A DNA stretch of 64,000 nt from contig CP003083.1 of assembly GCA_000306725.1 (NCBI GenBank), positions 1,054,001 to 1,118,000 on the forward strand, written 5' to 3'. How positions within the stretch are numbered: position 1 is the first letter of the stretch; each line of letters starts with the position of its first letter. Origin of the DNA: Methanolobus psychrophilus R15 (GTDB taxonomy: Archaea > Halobacteriota > Methanosarcinia > Methanosarcinales > Methanosarcinaceae). Made by a program: the position numbers and the translations under genes. Shown one piece after another: positions 46,820-54,960 of the stretch. The notes below the pieces were generated by a model. It saw only the letters and a list, made by a program, of their open reading frames with translations, did not search any database and was not told where the DNA came from.

Positions 46820-48592
46820 TTAGGTAATTTTCGGTATTGTCATAGGTGCCATTATGTTTGGTTTAGGTACTGGCTTGTTGATAAGTTCATCATCTCCTGG
46901 ATTATATTGTTTCTCGTTCACTTTTTTAGCTTCATCGAGCTTAGCTTTTACCAATTTGTATATGGGATTGCTCGCAACGAAGTAATAAGTTCTCGATGTG
47001 GTCTTCCCTTCGCTGGTCTCTTGGACCTTCTCGGACAAGAAGCCCGGAACTTTGCTTCTAAGCCCAGAGTCCGATTCCCTTCCTTTGCCGTTAATTGCCT
47101 TATTAACTTGGTTATCTGTCATACCCAGCTCACTTATTATGTCGTTCAGGTTGACATATCCCCTTTTCATAACGACCTGAAGGACTTTCTCTTCGTTGTC
47201 GGTGCGTTTTGTTGCTATGAGCGATTCTCTTGGTGACAATATTTCCATCGCATCGTTATAGTCCTCAATTGTGGCTATAAGGTTGCCTTTAGAGTCCCTA
47301 TGTCTCTGGTGGTGGCGCAGAATTGCGAAGGACTTGACCATGTCTGCAAGCATTTCGCGAAGCCTCTTATTTTTTTTATCAGGTCTTGCTCTGAACATGT
47401 CTCCGACCTCTTTAGAGAACTTTACGCGATACGTAGACTTCCTTATATCACGCATGATTTCGCGACAGATAAGGACATCTTCGGTTATGTCGTCTTCGGA
47501 CCTACAATTCTCTTGCATGTCTATCCAAGAATCGTCTATGGTGCGGTCTCTGTCTTCGGATGGCTTGACCTCATTGCTGAAAAAGCGACTTCTCAATTGC
47601 TCTCCACCGTCCAGCAAGACGCTCGACAGTATAAAGGCAAGACGCTTTGCAGTTGTAAGAGTCAACGATTTATCCTCACCTTTAATTCCCATGTCTACTG
47701 TCGTATATTTGCATGGGTGTTGGAAGTTGGTCGTTGCTTCTTTAATGATGTCTGTGGCATTTTGAGATAGGTTCACCTCATCTATATAAATGAGAAATCC
47801 GTCCGGGAACTTCTTATAAAAAAGGGACTTATCTGAGAATTTCTCCATGCTGTATAGCTCAGATGGCATTATGAAGAGCATATACTTGATTCCGTATGAT
47901 TTACCCTCACCAGAAGGTCCAGACATAGCTTGATGGAGCCCTTTTGTATTGAGTCCGGCACAGCAGCAGAATTGAAGCAGTACAAAGCTTCCAGTGATGA
48001 ACTCCCCGATGATGACCTTGTTGTAGGTATTAAGTATGAACCTGTAAGGGTCACCATATTGAGCTATCTTGAGGGCTTTGTCTTTGATGGTCGCTCTGTC
48101 GAAACCCTTAAATTCTTCTTTAAGTTGCGCTTCCTGTTTCGTCTCTTCGTAGTTATAGACTTTCTCCATTAGTTTCTTTTCCAGAGCTTCTTTTTCCATA
48201 GGTGATACTTTATACTTTGCGAAGTTGTCGATGAAATCCGATATCATTTTCGCAACAAACTCCCTGCCTGCATCCCTAATTATAAAATGCTCGACCATCG
48301 CTTCTCCTATAGCCTGAACCATGCTCTCATCAGTTGGAAGGCAGGCAGGCGCTGTGGAGGAAACAGGTTTAGTGTGTTCTTTCCAAGCGTTCTCAAGGAA
48401 ATTCATCACATCATATTCCGGTGCTTTTACATCCAACATCCAGTGTCCCCGGAATTTGTTAGAAATTGTATCCCAGTCACATCCCTGGGATATCATTTTG
48501 AGCCCTGTCTCTTTTATAAGCTCCAGTGAGCCTTTACAACCACGACCAGTCTCATCGCAGGCAGGCGCTGTGGAGTTAATTTCGTTGCTCAT
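46820..48592 (-). CDS. AAA+ ATPase, probable replication initiator/helicase
   Basis: 590 residues. Walker A GPSGEGKS (225-232), Walker B GFLIYIDEVN (D271, E272), a sensor-like AFILSSVLL and an arginine-finger-like GGEQLRSRFF near 330. The C-terminal part (about 460-540) looks like a winged helix (VVMKRGYVNLNDIISELGMT). This order fits archaeal plasmid and virus helicases distantly related to MCM-type ATPases; a close family is not assigned. Two copies of the sequence STAPAC (7-12, 79-84) are encoded by the dispersed DNA motif. Its ATG overlaps the stop of the upstream small gene (ATGA). Confidence 0.7.
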   Translation of the reverse strand: MSNEINSTAPACDETGRGCKGSLELIKETGLKMISQGCDWDTISNKFRGHWMLDVKAPEYDVMNFLENAWKEHTKPVSSTAPACLPTDESMVQAIGEAMVEHFIIRDAGREFVAKMISDFIDNFAKYKVSPMEKEALEKKLMEKVYNYEETKQEAQLKEEFKGFDRATIKDKALKIAQYGDPYRFILNTYNKVIIGEFITGSFVLLQFCCCAGLNTKGLHQAMSGPSGEGKSYGIKYMLFIMPSELYSMEKFSDKSLFYKKFPDGFLIYIDEVNLSQNATDIIKEATTNFQHPCKYTTVDMGIKGEDKSLTLTTAKRLAFILSSVLLDGGEQLRSRFFSNEVKPSEDRDRTIDDSWIDMQENCRSEDDITEDVLICREIMRDIRKSTYRVKFSKEVGDMFRARPDKKNKRLREMLADMVKSFAILRHHQRHRDSKGNLIATIEDYNDAMEILSPRESLIATKRTDNEEKVLQVVMKRGYVNLNDIISELGMTDNQVNKAINGKGRESDSGLRSKVPGFLSEKVQETSEGKTTSRTYYFVASNPIYKLVKAKLDEAKKVNEKQYNPGDDELINKPVPKPNIMAPMTIPKIT

Positions 48593-48855
48593 GAAAGCAC
48601 CCCAGGAAGTCTCATAGAATTCTTTATAAACCCTGAGGAGCTAATCGATGTGCGAAGGAAGGATGAAACTTTCTCCTCGTAATATACACCGCCCTGCCCG
48701 GCATTTCTGGATGCTGTGGGGCGGGTGGTGTTCCCTTTCTTCCTATTGCCGCTGGATAAGGTTGTGGGCGATGCTGTCGACTTCGCCCATTGTTGGACTG
48801 TTTCGGGGTTTTCTATGTGGACTCTCAGAGCCCACGCTAATAATGGTTTTATCAT
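48589..48855 (-). CDS. Small protein coupled to the AAA+ ATPase
   Basis: 88 residues, ATG at 48855 with AGAAGGAG seven bases upstream, and a stop overlapping the ATPase start by four bases. Basic and Ser/Thr-rich (SPTTLSSGNRKKGNTTRPTA), with a helical N-terminus (LLAWALRVHIENPETVQQWA). No family recognised. Position and coupling suggest a replication accessory or regulator. Confidence 0.6.
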   Translation of the reverse strand: MIKPLLAWALRVHIENPETVQQWAKSTASPTTLSSGNRKKGNTTRPTASRNAGQGGVYYEEKVSSFLRTSISSSGFIKNSMRLPGVLS

Positions 48856-48891
48856 AGTGTACTCCTTCTATGGGAGTCACACAAAAACAAA

Positions 48892-48900
48892 GTTTATATA
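48892..48900 (-). promoter_or_regulatory. TATA box of the replication operon
   Basis: TATATAAAC on the minus strand, about 40 bases upstream of the 48855 start. Distance and sequence fit an archaeal promoter for the two-gene replication operon. Confidence 0.5.
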
Positions 48901-49003
48901 CCTCGACAGCGTAGAAACTATTGCTGAAGTTGTTTTCATGCGCAGGCGAGTTTCTTTGCTTTGCGTGTGACTCTTATTTTTTATTTCATATGTGGGTTTG
49001 TGG

Positions 49004-49129
49004 TTATATATGGAAACCTCTTTGCCGCGCAATCTCACGTGGTGGTTTCCCAGTTAGTTGTGCTTCGTTGATTATCTCCTTGTAAATTCGTTGTGCTTCA
49101 TTTTCTATATATTTTTCAAGTTCATTCAT
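49004..49129 (-). CDS. 41-residue hypothetical protein
   Basis: ATG at 49129 with TGGAGGAC just upstream, a strong ribosome site. Helical, polar (MNELEKYIENEAQRIYKEII) ending in a basic stretch (PPREIARQRGFHI). Too short for most gene callers. No family; it may be a transcription-related small regulator next to the RHH gene. Confidence 0.5.
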   Translation of the reverse strand: MNELEKYIENEAQRIYKEIINEAQLTGKPPREIARQRGFHI

Positions 49130-49167
49130 AGTCCTCCATGAGTCTTAGAGGGCTGTCTATGGAGGGC

Positions 49168-49305
49168 TTATCTGTTCAGGGGAATTTTCTTCATCTGCTC
49201 GCGAAGCAACCTGCTTATGAATTGAGAGCGGTTGTGTCTTCCACGAGCATTTTCAAGCCATTCAAACACGTCGGGTTCAAATGCAATCGAACGCGCTAAT
49301 CTCAC
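49168..49305 (-). CDS. Ribbon-helix-helix DNA-binding protein
   Basis: 45 residues from a GTG at 49305 with GAGGTGAG upstream. A beta strand (VRLARSIAFEP), helix (DVFEWLENARG) and second helix (RSQFISRLLREQMKK) match the CopG/Arc-type ribbon-helix-helix fold. Such proteins control plasmid copy number or int/rep expression. A TATA-like ATATATATA lies at about 49352-49360, upstream on the same strand. Confidence 0.7.
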   Translation of the reverse strand: MRLARSIAFEPDVFEWLENARGRHNRSQFISRLLREQMKKIPLNR

Positions 49306-49647
49306 TTTTGTTCTCACCTCGCTTTTTTAGTATCATAACTACTTAACACCTAATGGTATATATATCCTTTGAGCAAAAACACTAGCATAAGAAGTCTTTC
49401 AAATTTATTTTTGTTTCATTTTGGCCATACACCATATTTGTACAGGTAGTGAAGATTAAATTATCTCTTTTTAGTAAAACCGCATCAAGAGAGGTGCTAT
49501 CGTGTATATATTTTTTGACTAATATATGAATGTATTTAAGATAACGTTAACAATTTTCCAGCAAGCTTCATGCGGTTCAAAAAATAAAAGTGAATGAAAG
49601 GTTTTCAGTGTACCCAAACATGAAGCAATCCAAAAAATGAAATAAGA
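49306..49647. other. Intergenic region between RHH and integrase genes
   Basis: 342 AT-rich bases. It holds the likely RHH promoter (TATA near 49355) and the 3' end of the integrase transcript. No other gene or repeat is evident. Confidence 0.4.
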
Positions 49648-50922
49648 TTATTTTTTACTGTCAATAAGTTCTTTGAGACGCTCGGTGACAGCATCGTTGA
49701 TTAATTTTTCCATGTTGCTGATTTTGGATTTTATTTCAGCGTTCTCATTGCGGAGGTCTGATAGCTCTGAGCGCTCAACGATGTGACGAGCAGTCTCGGC
49801 TTGCAATATGCTATTTTCTTTCTTGACGGCTTGGTATTCAGGGGATTCGGAGACGTCCAATTCCTTGCGAATGGTGATATAAGGGATGAACTTTTTATAT
49901 ATTTCTTTGAGCTTCTCCGGGTCACCCTCAAAATAGGTTGCTTTTGCACCGTCGAGGGTGTGACCCATGAAGTACTCGACGAGGTCGCCATCACAGCCAG
50001 CATTTTTAAGGCTACTGTTAAAGAACTTTCGCATGTTGTGTGAGCGTACGACATTATAGACACCTTTTTGACCGCCCATGCTCGCAGCCTTATTCAAGCG
50101 ATTGTAAACCCTTATAATAGTATCGGGTTTGCATTTTCTTATTTTCTCATCATGAGTTTCAAGGTATTGTGGGGGCGCTTTGCTTGCAACGAAAAGATAG
50201 CTGTCGGGTGTCGTTCTGCGCTTCTCATATTCTGTTACATCGCGCTTATTTAGAGGTCTGGCAGGCGGTCTATCACGCCATTCAAGATATTTTAAAATGG
50301 CTGCTGATGCTTCGGGAGAAATGAATGTGATGAAGTCCGTTCCGACTTTTTGTCTTCTCATGTCAAATGTAGTTATTCCAGTTTTTGGGTCGTAGCCATC
50401 TTTAAAGGCTTTTAGCGTGAGGCTTGCTATTTCTGCTGCTCCCATGCCTGAACTTATTCCACATAGCATAATGGCCCTATCCCGCACGTCTGCAAACTCA
50501 TGTGCTTTGTGTATGTCATCTTTTGTGGCCTTGCGCATGTTTTCTTTCAGAGGCTTGACCTTCTGTTTAGAGCGAGGCTGCTTTGGCACGTCTATATGAA
50601 AATATTTATAAAAAGAACAGACAGTGTTCACATATTTGTTCAGAGTTCCGGGGGCATGCTGTTTTCCTGCTTGGGGTGTAGTCAGAGTTTCCAAGTATTG
50701 TCTAAACGCAGGTATTCTCTTGAAGACGTGCCTCTCTGTCATCAGTTTTCCCGCTTTTAGGTCTGCATTTGCCTCCTCTATCAATTGCGTGGGAGTCATA
50801 TCAGTAAATTTTGTGTAGTGCACCAATGCAGACAGATAGTTCTGTTTTGTCATATCGGCTGGACTTATAAGAGCAAAAAGTTCTTTCAATTTTGGTTCGT
50901 TTTCTAGTTCTATTCTATTCAT
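49648..50922 (-). CDS. int: Tyrosine recombinase (integrase)
   Basis: 424 residues from the ATG at 50922, with AAGGAG upstream. N-terminal SAM-like DNA-binding domain (TKQNYLSALVHYTKF, LNKYVNTVCSFYKYFHID), then the catalytic domain. Numbered from this ATG, catalytic residues are K192 (MRRQKVG), H295 and R298 (RSHNMRKFF), H321 (YFMGHTLDG) and the tyrosine Y330 (KATYF). The first catalytic arginine is not where expected: SGMGAAEIASL has Gly in the place of Arg in LRxSEL. A coiled-coil tail of about 60 residues follows. It begins 20 bases from the arm site at the right end. Confidence 0.9.
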   Translation of the reverse strand: MNRIELENEPKLKELFALISPADMTKQNYLSALVHYTKFTDMTPTQLIEEANADLKAGKLMTERHVFKRIPAFRQYLETLTTPQAGKQHAPGTLNKYVNTVCSFYKYFHIDVPKQPRSKQKVKPLKENMRKATKDDIHKAHEFADVRDRAIMLCGISSGMGAAEIASLTLKAFKDGYDPKTGITTFDMRRQKVGTDFITFISPEASAAILKYLEWRDRPPARPLNKRDVTEYEKRRTTPDSYLFVASKAPPQYLETHDEKIRKCKPDTIIRVYNRLNKAASMGGQKGVYNVVRSHNMRKFFNSSLKNAGCDGDLVEYFMGHTLDGAKATYFEGDPEKLKEIYKKFIPYITIRKELDVSESPEYQAVKKENSILQAETARHIVERSELSDLRNENAEIKSKISNMEKLINDAVTERLKELIDSKK

Positions 50923-50941
50923 CTTTCTCAACTCCTTCTAA

Positions 50942-50950
50942 TATAGGAAC
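50942..50950 (+). repeat. Arm-type site next to attR
   Basis: TATAGGAAC, the reverse complement of GTTCCTATA at 31315-31323, 19 bases from the right core. It lies between the integrase start and the int TATA box, so integrase binding here could repress its own gene. Confidence 0.6.
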
Positions 50951-50953
50951 ATT

Positions 50954-50964
50954 CTTTATATAAC
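50954..50964. promoter_or_regulatory. TATA-like element facing both ways at the right end
   Basis: CTTTATATAAC reads as a TATA box on both strands: leftward for int (GGTTATATAAAG, about 35 bases upstream of its ATG) and rightward for the catalytic half of the ATPase (start 50988). Confidence 0.45.
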
Positions 50965-50969
50965 CTTTA

Positions 50970-50983
50970 TTCCTGAAGGAATA
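50970..50983 (+). repeat. attR core (right attachment site)
   Basis: TTCCTGAAGGAATA, identical to 31284-31297. Its GAAGGA (50975-50980) lies seven bases before the GTG at 50988 and can act as a ribosome site for the truncated ATPase. Confidence 0.88.
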
Positions 50984-50987
50984 CGGT

Positions 50988-52109
50988 GTGCGCGTGTCGG
51001 TCATCGGGGATCCCCTTAGTGCAAAAGGAATAGCCTATGCGTTCAGGAAGCACGCAAAGGATCCCTGGACGCTTCCAAAACTCATCAACACCGGCTCCAT
51101 ATCCCCGCTGGCTGCGGGGCTGCTGAGCTTTATCATGGATGGGCAGGCCTCCGTACTTGTTGCGGGTGGCGTAGGAGCCGGCAAGACATCCCTGCTGAGC
51201 GCCATGCTGCTGGAGATACCCCAGAAGTACAGGATACTCACCATTGAGGATACACCGGAAATACCAATCGAGCAGCTTCAGGAGATGGGGTGGAAGGTGC
51301 AGGGACTTAACTCACAATCGGCCATCATAAAATATGGCATCGAAATAGAGCCTTCAATGGCGCTTAGGGCTTCTCTGAGGCTTGGGAGTTCATCCCTTGT
51401 AATGGGAGAGGTAAGGGGTCCCGAGGTTTCGGTCCTTTACGAAGCCATGCAGGTTGGCGCCGCCGGTAATTCGGTCATAGGTACTATCCACGGCTCATCA
51501 ACGCGTTCGGTCTACGAGCGTATAGTGCACACACTTGGCGTCCCGACTGCATCTTTCAAGTCAACGGACGCAGTTATAGTTTGTAGCAATACCAGGATCG
51601 AGGGAAGCATGGTTTCAAAGCGCAGGGTTATCCAGATAGCCGAGGTCAACGAGAATTGGGACCCCCGGGACACCGACACTGTGTTCTCTGATGTACTGAA
51701 ATATAACGCATCTCTTGATTCCCTGGTACCGGCTGATATAATGGACAGGGGACAGTCGGTGCTCATCAGCAAGATAGCAGACAAATGGGGTATGAGCATC
51801 GGCCAGGCCTCTCAGAATATACGCCTGAGAGCAAAGATCAAGGAGAAAATGGCGGATTACGGCAGGAAGGATGCATTCTTTGTGGAATCATTCACTGTCA
51901 GCACAGCAAACAATATGTTCTGGCTGCTCACAGAAGAAGAGAAAAACTCTCAGGGAGGATCTGATCCGGAGAGGATCTACAGGAGATGGTCGGAGTGGTT
52001 TGAGGATTTCGCATCAAAACACTCACCCCAATTTGCGCAGCATACGGATGAATTTCCTGGCACGGACGAAAACGCCCTGATAGCAGCAGGTGGTTTCTCT
52101 GAGCAATGA
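50988..52109 (+). CDS. Secretion/pilus ATPase, catalytic C-terminal half
   Basis: 373 residues as a stand-alone frame from a GTG. It holds the full motor: Walker A AGGVGAGKTSLLS, Asp box ILTIEDTPEIP, Walker B VMGEVRGPEVSVL and His box GNSVIGTIHGSS, the order of GspE/TadA/FlaI ATPases. It is continuous in frame with 29844-31283 once the element is removed (joint FLKEY-GVRVSVIGDP). Alone it lacks the N-terminal domain that helps build the hexamer, so function is doubtful. Followed directly by its membrane partner gene. Confidence 0.92.
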   Translation: MRVSVIGDPLSAKGIAYAFRKHAKDPWTLPKLINTGSISPLAAGLLSFIMDGQASVLVAGGVGAGKTSLLSAMLLEIPQKYRILTIEDTPEIPIEQLQEMGWKVQGLNSQSAIIKYGIEIEPSMALRASLRLGSSSLVMGEVRGPEVSVLYEAMQVGAAGNSVIGTIHGSSTRSVYERIVHTLGVPTASFKSTDAVIVCSNTRIEGSMVSKRRVIQIAEVNENWDPRDTDTVFSDVLKYNASLDSLVPADIMDRGQSVLISKIADKWGMSIGQASQNIRLRAKIKEKMADYGRKDAFFVESFTVSTANNMFWLLTEEEKNSQGGSDPERIYRRWSEWFEDFASKHSPQFAQHTDEFPGTDENALIAAGGFSEQ

Positions 52110-54039
52110 AGAGAACTGGTATTACCACGGCTGCAAGTTCACATTCAGGAACTTTAGCTGGCTCCTGTGGAACCCTGCTTCCTTTAGAAAGAAAGCAGAT
52201 AAGGCTGTGAGCGAAGAATACAGGGATTCGCTTGTATATACGGGACTTGATCTGGAACCCTATGAAACTGCATTCTTCGCGTATACGGTATCAGGTTTTA
52301 TGTTCCTTTGCTTCCTCATTGCTGATTTCATCATATTCAGGCTCACCAGCTTCGAGGCTGCCACGCTCAAAATAACCGTGGCTATAAGCCTTATTCTTCC
52401 ACTTCTCACATTAATATACCTCAGCGAGTACCTCAAAATATACTCCCGGTGGATGAAGGTCCGCTCCCTGGGAGATATGCCCGAGATTCTGAGTTATATA
52501 GTAATGTCAATGAAGCTCGTCCCTAACATGGAAATAGCTATCCGGTTTGCTGGCGAGAGCTCGGACAGGCCCCTGGCAAAGGATCTGAGAAAGATGCTAT
52601 GGAACCTTCATGTCAGGGAATACAGGGGAATGGATGATGCCACACTGGAATTTGCTAACATATGGGGCAAGAACAGTGAGTATTTCAAACGGGCCCTGCA
52701 TCTTATCAAGAGCTCGACCAGTGAGCCGGACGAAGCCCAGAGGGTGATAACCCTGAACAGGGCCCTTGACATCGTTCTGGAGAACACAAAGAGACTTATG
52801 GAGAACTTTGCATCGAAGCTGAAAAGCCCTACATACATCCTGTACCCCATATTCATCCTTATCCCTCTTGCACTGGTCGCCCTCATGCCTGCGATAACCG
52901 TGGTAGGCATCCGCTTTGGCATAGGCACCCTTGTTGCATTGTATAACATAATACTGCCGCTGGCGACATTTGCCTATGCGGAATATATCCTCATGCAGAG
53001 GCCTGCCACTTTTGTTCCACAGAATATCCCCGACAGTCACCCGCAACTGACGGGCATAAAGAAAAAAAAGGCGGCTGCTGCAATGATATCGACTGTTCTG
53101 GGCATGGGAATAATCTTCCTTGGCTACTTATGGATGGTCCTGGGAAATCCCGGCAACATTATATCAACCGCAACGCTTGAGGGTGTCCTGCCTCCTGGAC
53201 TGCTTATCCTGTGGGGGCTGGTCTTTGCAATTGCATTCTACCTGAACATGAGTTATACACCCTACAAGAAGATACGTGACGAGATAAAGAGGATGGAAAT
53301 AGAATTCTCAGACGCCCTTTTCGTACTTGGCAGAAGAATATCCGAGGGCAGGGCCACCGAGGAGGCGTTCATGCATACGGCATCGACCATGCAGGGATCA
53401 CAGATAGCCGGAGCATTTGAGAGGATATCCCTGAACCTGCTGAGCATCAGGGCGGACATCATGACAGCCATCTTTGACGATGAGTTTGGAGCATTCAAGG
53501 ATATTTACTCTGACAGGATACGGACCACCATGAAGCTCTTTGTAGAGAGCGCACACAAAAGCCATGAGGCGGCAGGTGTGGCCATTGTCAAGCTTGCAGA
53601 CCACCTCAAGGAACTGCAGGATGTCGAGCAGAACATTAAGAGGTCGCTATATGACATGACATCCACAATGCGCTCAACAGCAGCCATCTTCGCACCCCTG
53701 ATAGCAGGAGTCACCATGGCCCTGTCAGAAGTCATTGCAAAGATACTTCAGAACATATCTCACAGCATGGCGAACCTTCCGGCAAATATGATACCTGGGC
53801 CAGGACAGATATCCCCGGCAGACCTTGAGCAGTCTATTCCCTCTGACCTGTTTATGCTCTCCATAGGCGTATACCTTATCCTGATCACAATAATACTCAC
53901 CCGTTTTTCAGGTACCATTGAATACGGAGGCGACAGGGCTCAGCTGATGTACGACCTGGGACAGGTGCTTCCTTTATCCATAATTATATTCACTCTTTCA
54001 ACAGTTGTGTCAAGGGTCATCTTCAGGGGGCTTGTGTAA
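52090..54039 (+). CDS. GspF/FlaJ/TadC-type membrane protein
   Basis: 649 residues, starting at a GTG that overlaps the ATPase end by 20 bases. Two T2SSF-type cytoplasmic domains (about 90-250 and 420-560) and nine or so membrane helices, as in the large archaeal FlaJ/TadC platform proteins. It anchors the secretion ATPase and the growing pilus. With the ATPase it forms a minimal type IV pilus-like assembly machine. No pilin gene is seen nearby. Confidence 0.9.
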   Translation: MVSLSNEENWYYHGCKFTFRNFSWLLWNPASFRKKADKAVSEEYRDSLVYTGLDLEPYETAFFAYTVSGFMFLCFLIADFIIFRLTSFEAATLKITVAISLILPLLTLIYLSEYLKIYSRWMKVRSLGDMPEILSYIVMSMKLVPNMEIAIRFAGESSDRPLAKDLRKMLWNLHVREYRGMDDATLEFANIWGKNSEYFKRALHLIKSSTSEPDEAQRVITLNRALDIVLENTKRLMENFASKLKSPTYILYPIFILIPLALVALMPAITVVGIRFGIGTLVALYNIILPLATFAYAEYILMQRPATFVPQNIPDSHPQLTGIKKKKAAAAMISTVLGMGIIFLGYLWMVLGNPGNIISTATLEGVLPPGLLILWGLVFAIAFYLNMSYTPYKKIRDEIKRMEIEFSDALFVLGRRISEGRATEEAFMHTASTMQGSQIAGAFERISLNLLSIRADIMTAIFDDEFGAFKDIYSDRIRTTMKLFVESAHKSHEAAGVAIVKLADHLKELQDVEQNIKRSLYDMTSTMRSTAAIFAPLIAGVTMALSEVIAKILQNISHSMANLPANMIPGPGQISPADLEQSIPSDLFMLSIGVYLILITIILTRFSGTIEYGGDRAQLMYDLGQVLPLSIIIFTLSTVVSRVIFRGLV

Positions 54040-54040
54040 T

Positions 54041-54127
54041 ATGGCAGAAAGTTCCGTAAAGTTCAATATCCATCGTTCAAATATAGCTCAGAGAGTTGAT
54101 ATCGATGAAAAGATCCATAGGAGCTAA
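54041..54127 (+). CDS. 28-residue ORF, uncertain
   Basis: ATG one base after the FlaJ-type stop; encodes MAESSVKFNIHRSNIAQRVD then IDEKIHRS. It overlaps the flavin reductase start in another frame. Possibly a real small protein of the pilus operon, possibly the remnant of a longer gene. Confidence 0.25.
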   Translation: MAESSVKFNIHRSNIAQRVDIDEKIHRS

Positions 54128-54674
54128 ACCATTTGTTTATCCTGCACCTGCATGGGTGATCGGTACATATGATGCGTTCGGCACCCCGAATGCAGCGACC
54201 ATTGCATGGGGAGGAATTTCCTGCTCAAGCCCTCCCTGTGTTAGCATATCTCTTCGGAAAGCGACCTACAGCTACACCAATATTATGGAAAAAGAGGCGT
54301 TCACTGTAAACATACCTTCAGAAGAATATGTGAAACACACGGACTATTGCGGGATGGCAAGCGGAAAGGATGAGAATAAGTTTGAGACTACCGGCCTCAC
54401 ACCCGTGAAAAGTGACCTGGTATATGCGCCTTATATCCAGGAATTCCCAATTGTACTTGAATGCAAGCTGGTACACAGTTTTGAGATTGGGCTCCATACG
54501 CAGTTCATCGGGGAAATCATGGACATCCGGGCAGAGGAATCCGTGCTGGATGAGAGAGGTGTGCCTGATATAGAAAAGGTGAGACCTGTCATATTCGGGC
54601 CGGAAATCCGGAATTATTATGGGGTTGGTAAAGTACTGGGCAAGGCTTTCTCCATCGGCAAGGAGATGAAATAA
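54105..54674 (+). CDS. Flavin reductase-like FMN-binding protein
   Basis: 189 residues from the ATG at 54105. The family of FMN-binding split-barrel proteins (flavoredoxin-like) in anaerobes carries electrons between ferredoxin-type donors and flavins. FVYPAPAWVIGTYDAFGTPN, WGGISCSSPPCVSISLRK and FTVNIPSEEYVKHTDYCG are typical. Methanogens often have several copies. It lies next to a ferredoxin gene, a plausible electron partner. Confidence 0.88.
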   Translation: MKRSIGAKPFVYPAPAWVIGTYDAFGTPNAATIAWGGISCSSPPCVSISLRKATYSYTNIMEKEAFTVNIPSEEYVKHTDYCGMASGKDENKFETTGLTPVKSDLVYAPYIQEFPIVLECKLVHSFEIGLHTQFIGEIMDIRAEESVLDERGVPDIEKVRPVIFGPEIRNYYGVGKVLGKAFSIGKEMK

Positions 54675-54685
54675 AGAGTGCAGCT

Positions 54686-54871
54686 TTAATCGATATGGAT
54701 CAATGCCTTGTTAGGGCATACTTTAATGCATGCCATGCAGAGAGTGCATTTACTATAATCAACCCTTGTAAAGCCCTCGACTCTGTAAAGAGCTCCGTAA
54801 GGACAGGAATTGTCGCATCTCGAACATTTCCTGCACCCTATGACTGCTATGTGTCCCTCCTTTCCTTGCAT
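54686..54871 (-). CDS. 2[4Fe-4S] ferredoxin-like protein
   Basis: 61 residues. Two cluster motifs, CRKCSRCDNSCP and CTLCMACIKVCP, so two 4Fe-4S clusters. The ATG at 54871 has no ribosome site and may be leaderless; a GGAGGG lies inside, four bases before an ATA (54850) that would give MAVIGCRKC. It faces the flavin reductase and is divergent from the radical-SAM gene, with about 90 bases between them. Confidence 0.82.
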   Translation of the reverse strand: MQGKEGHIAVIGCRKCSRCDNSCPYGALYRVEGFTRVDYSKCTLCMACIKVCPNKALIHID

Positions 54872-54960
54872 GCGGGAACATATCAGAAGGATGATACATT
54901 AAAGTATTGAACCATGTATGATAACTAAGTCTTATATATGACCAGAGTATAGAGTCCGAA

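Larger units (their letters stand above)
31284..50983. mobile_element. 19.7-kb integrated plasmid-like element in the secretion ATPase gene
   Basis: Both ends carry TTCCTGAAGGAATA. Deleting from one copy to the other joins VLEMFLKEY to GVRVSVIGD in frame and gives an 859-residue ATPase. A tyrosine recombinase gene abuts the right end. Cargo: AbrB-like and RHH regulators, AAA+ ATPase with iterons, type I R-M, several envelope proteins, a MITE and structured repeats. Base composition is more AT-rich than the flanks. The gene set (replicative ATPase, iterons, no capsid or packaging gene) fits an integrated plasmid more than a provirus. Confidence 0.9.

Noticed and set aside
31284-50983. Provirus
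   Set aside because: No capsid, portal, terminase or packaging ATPase gene is recognisable; replication, R-M and envelope genes fit a plasmid-like element better, though an unknown virus cannot be excluded.
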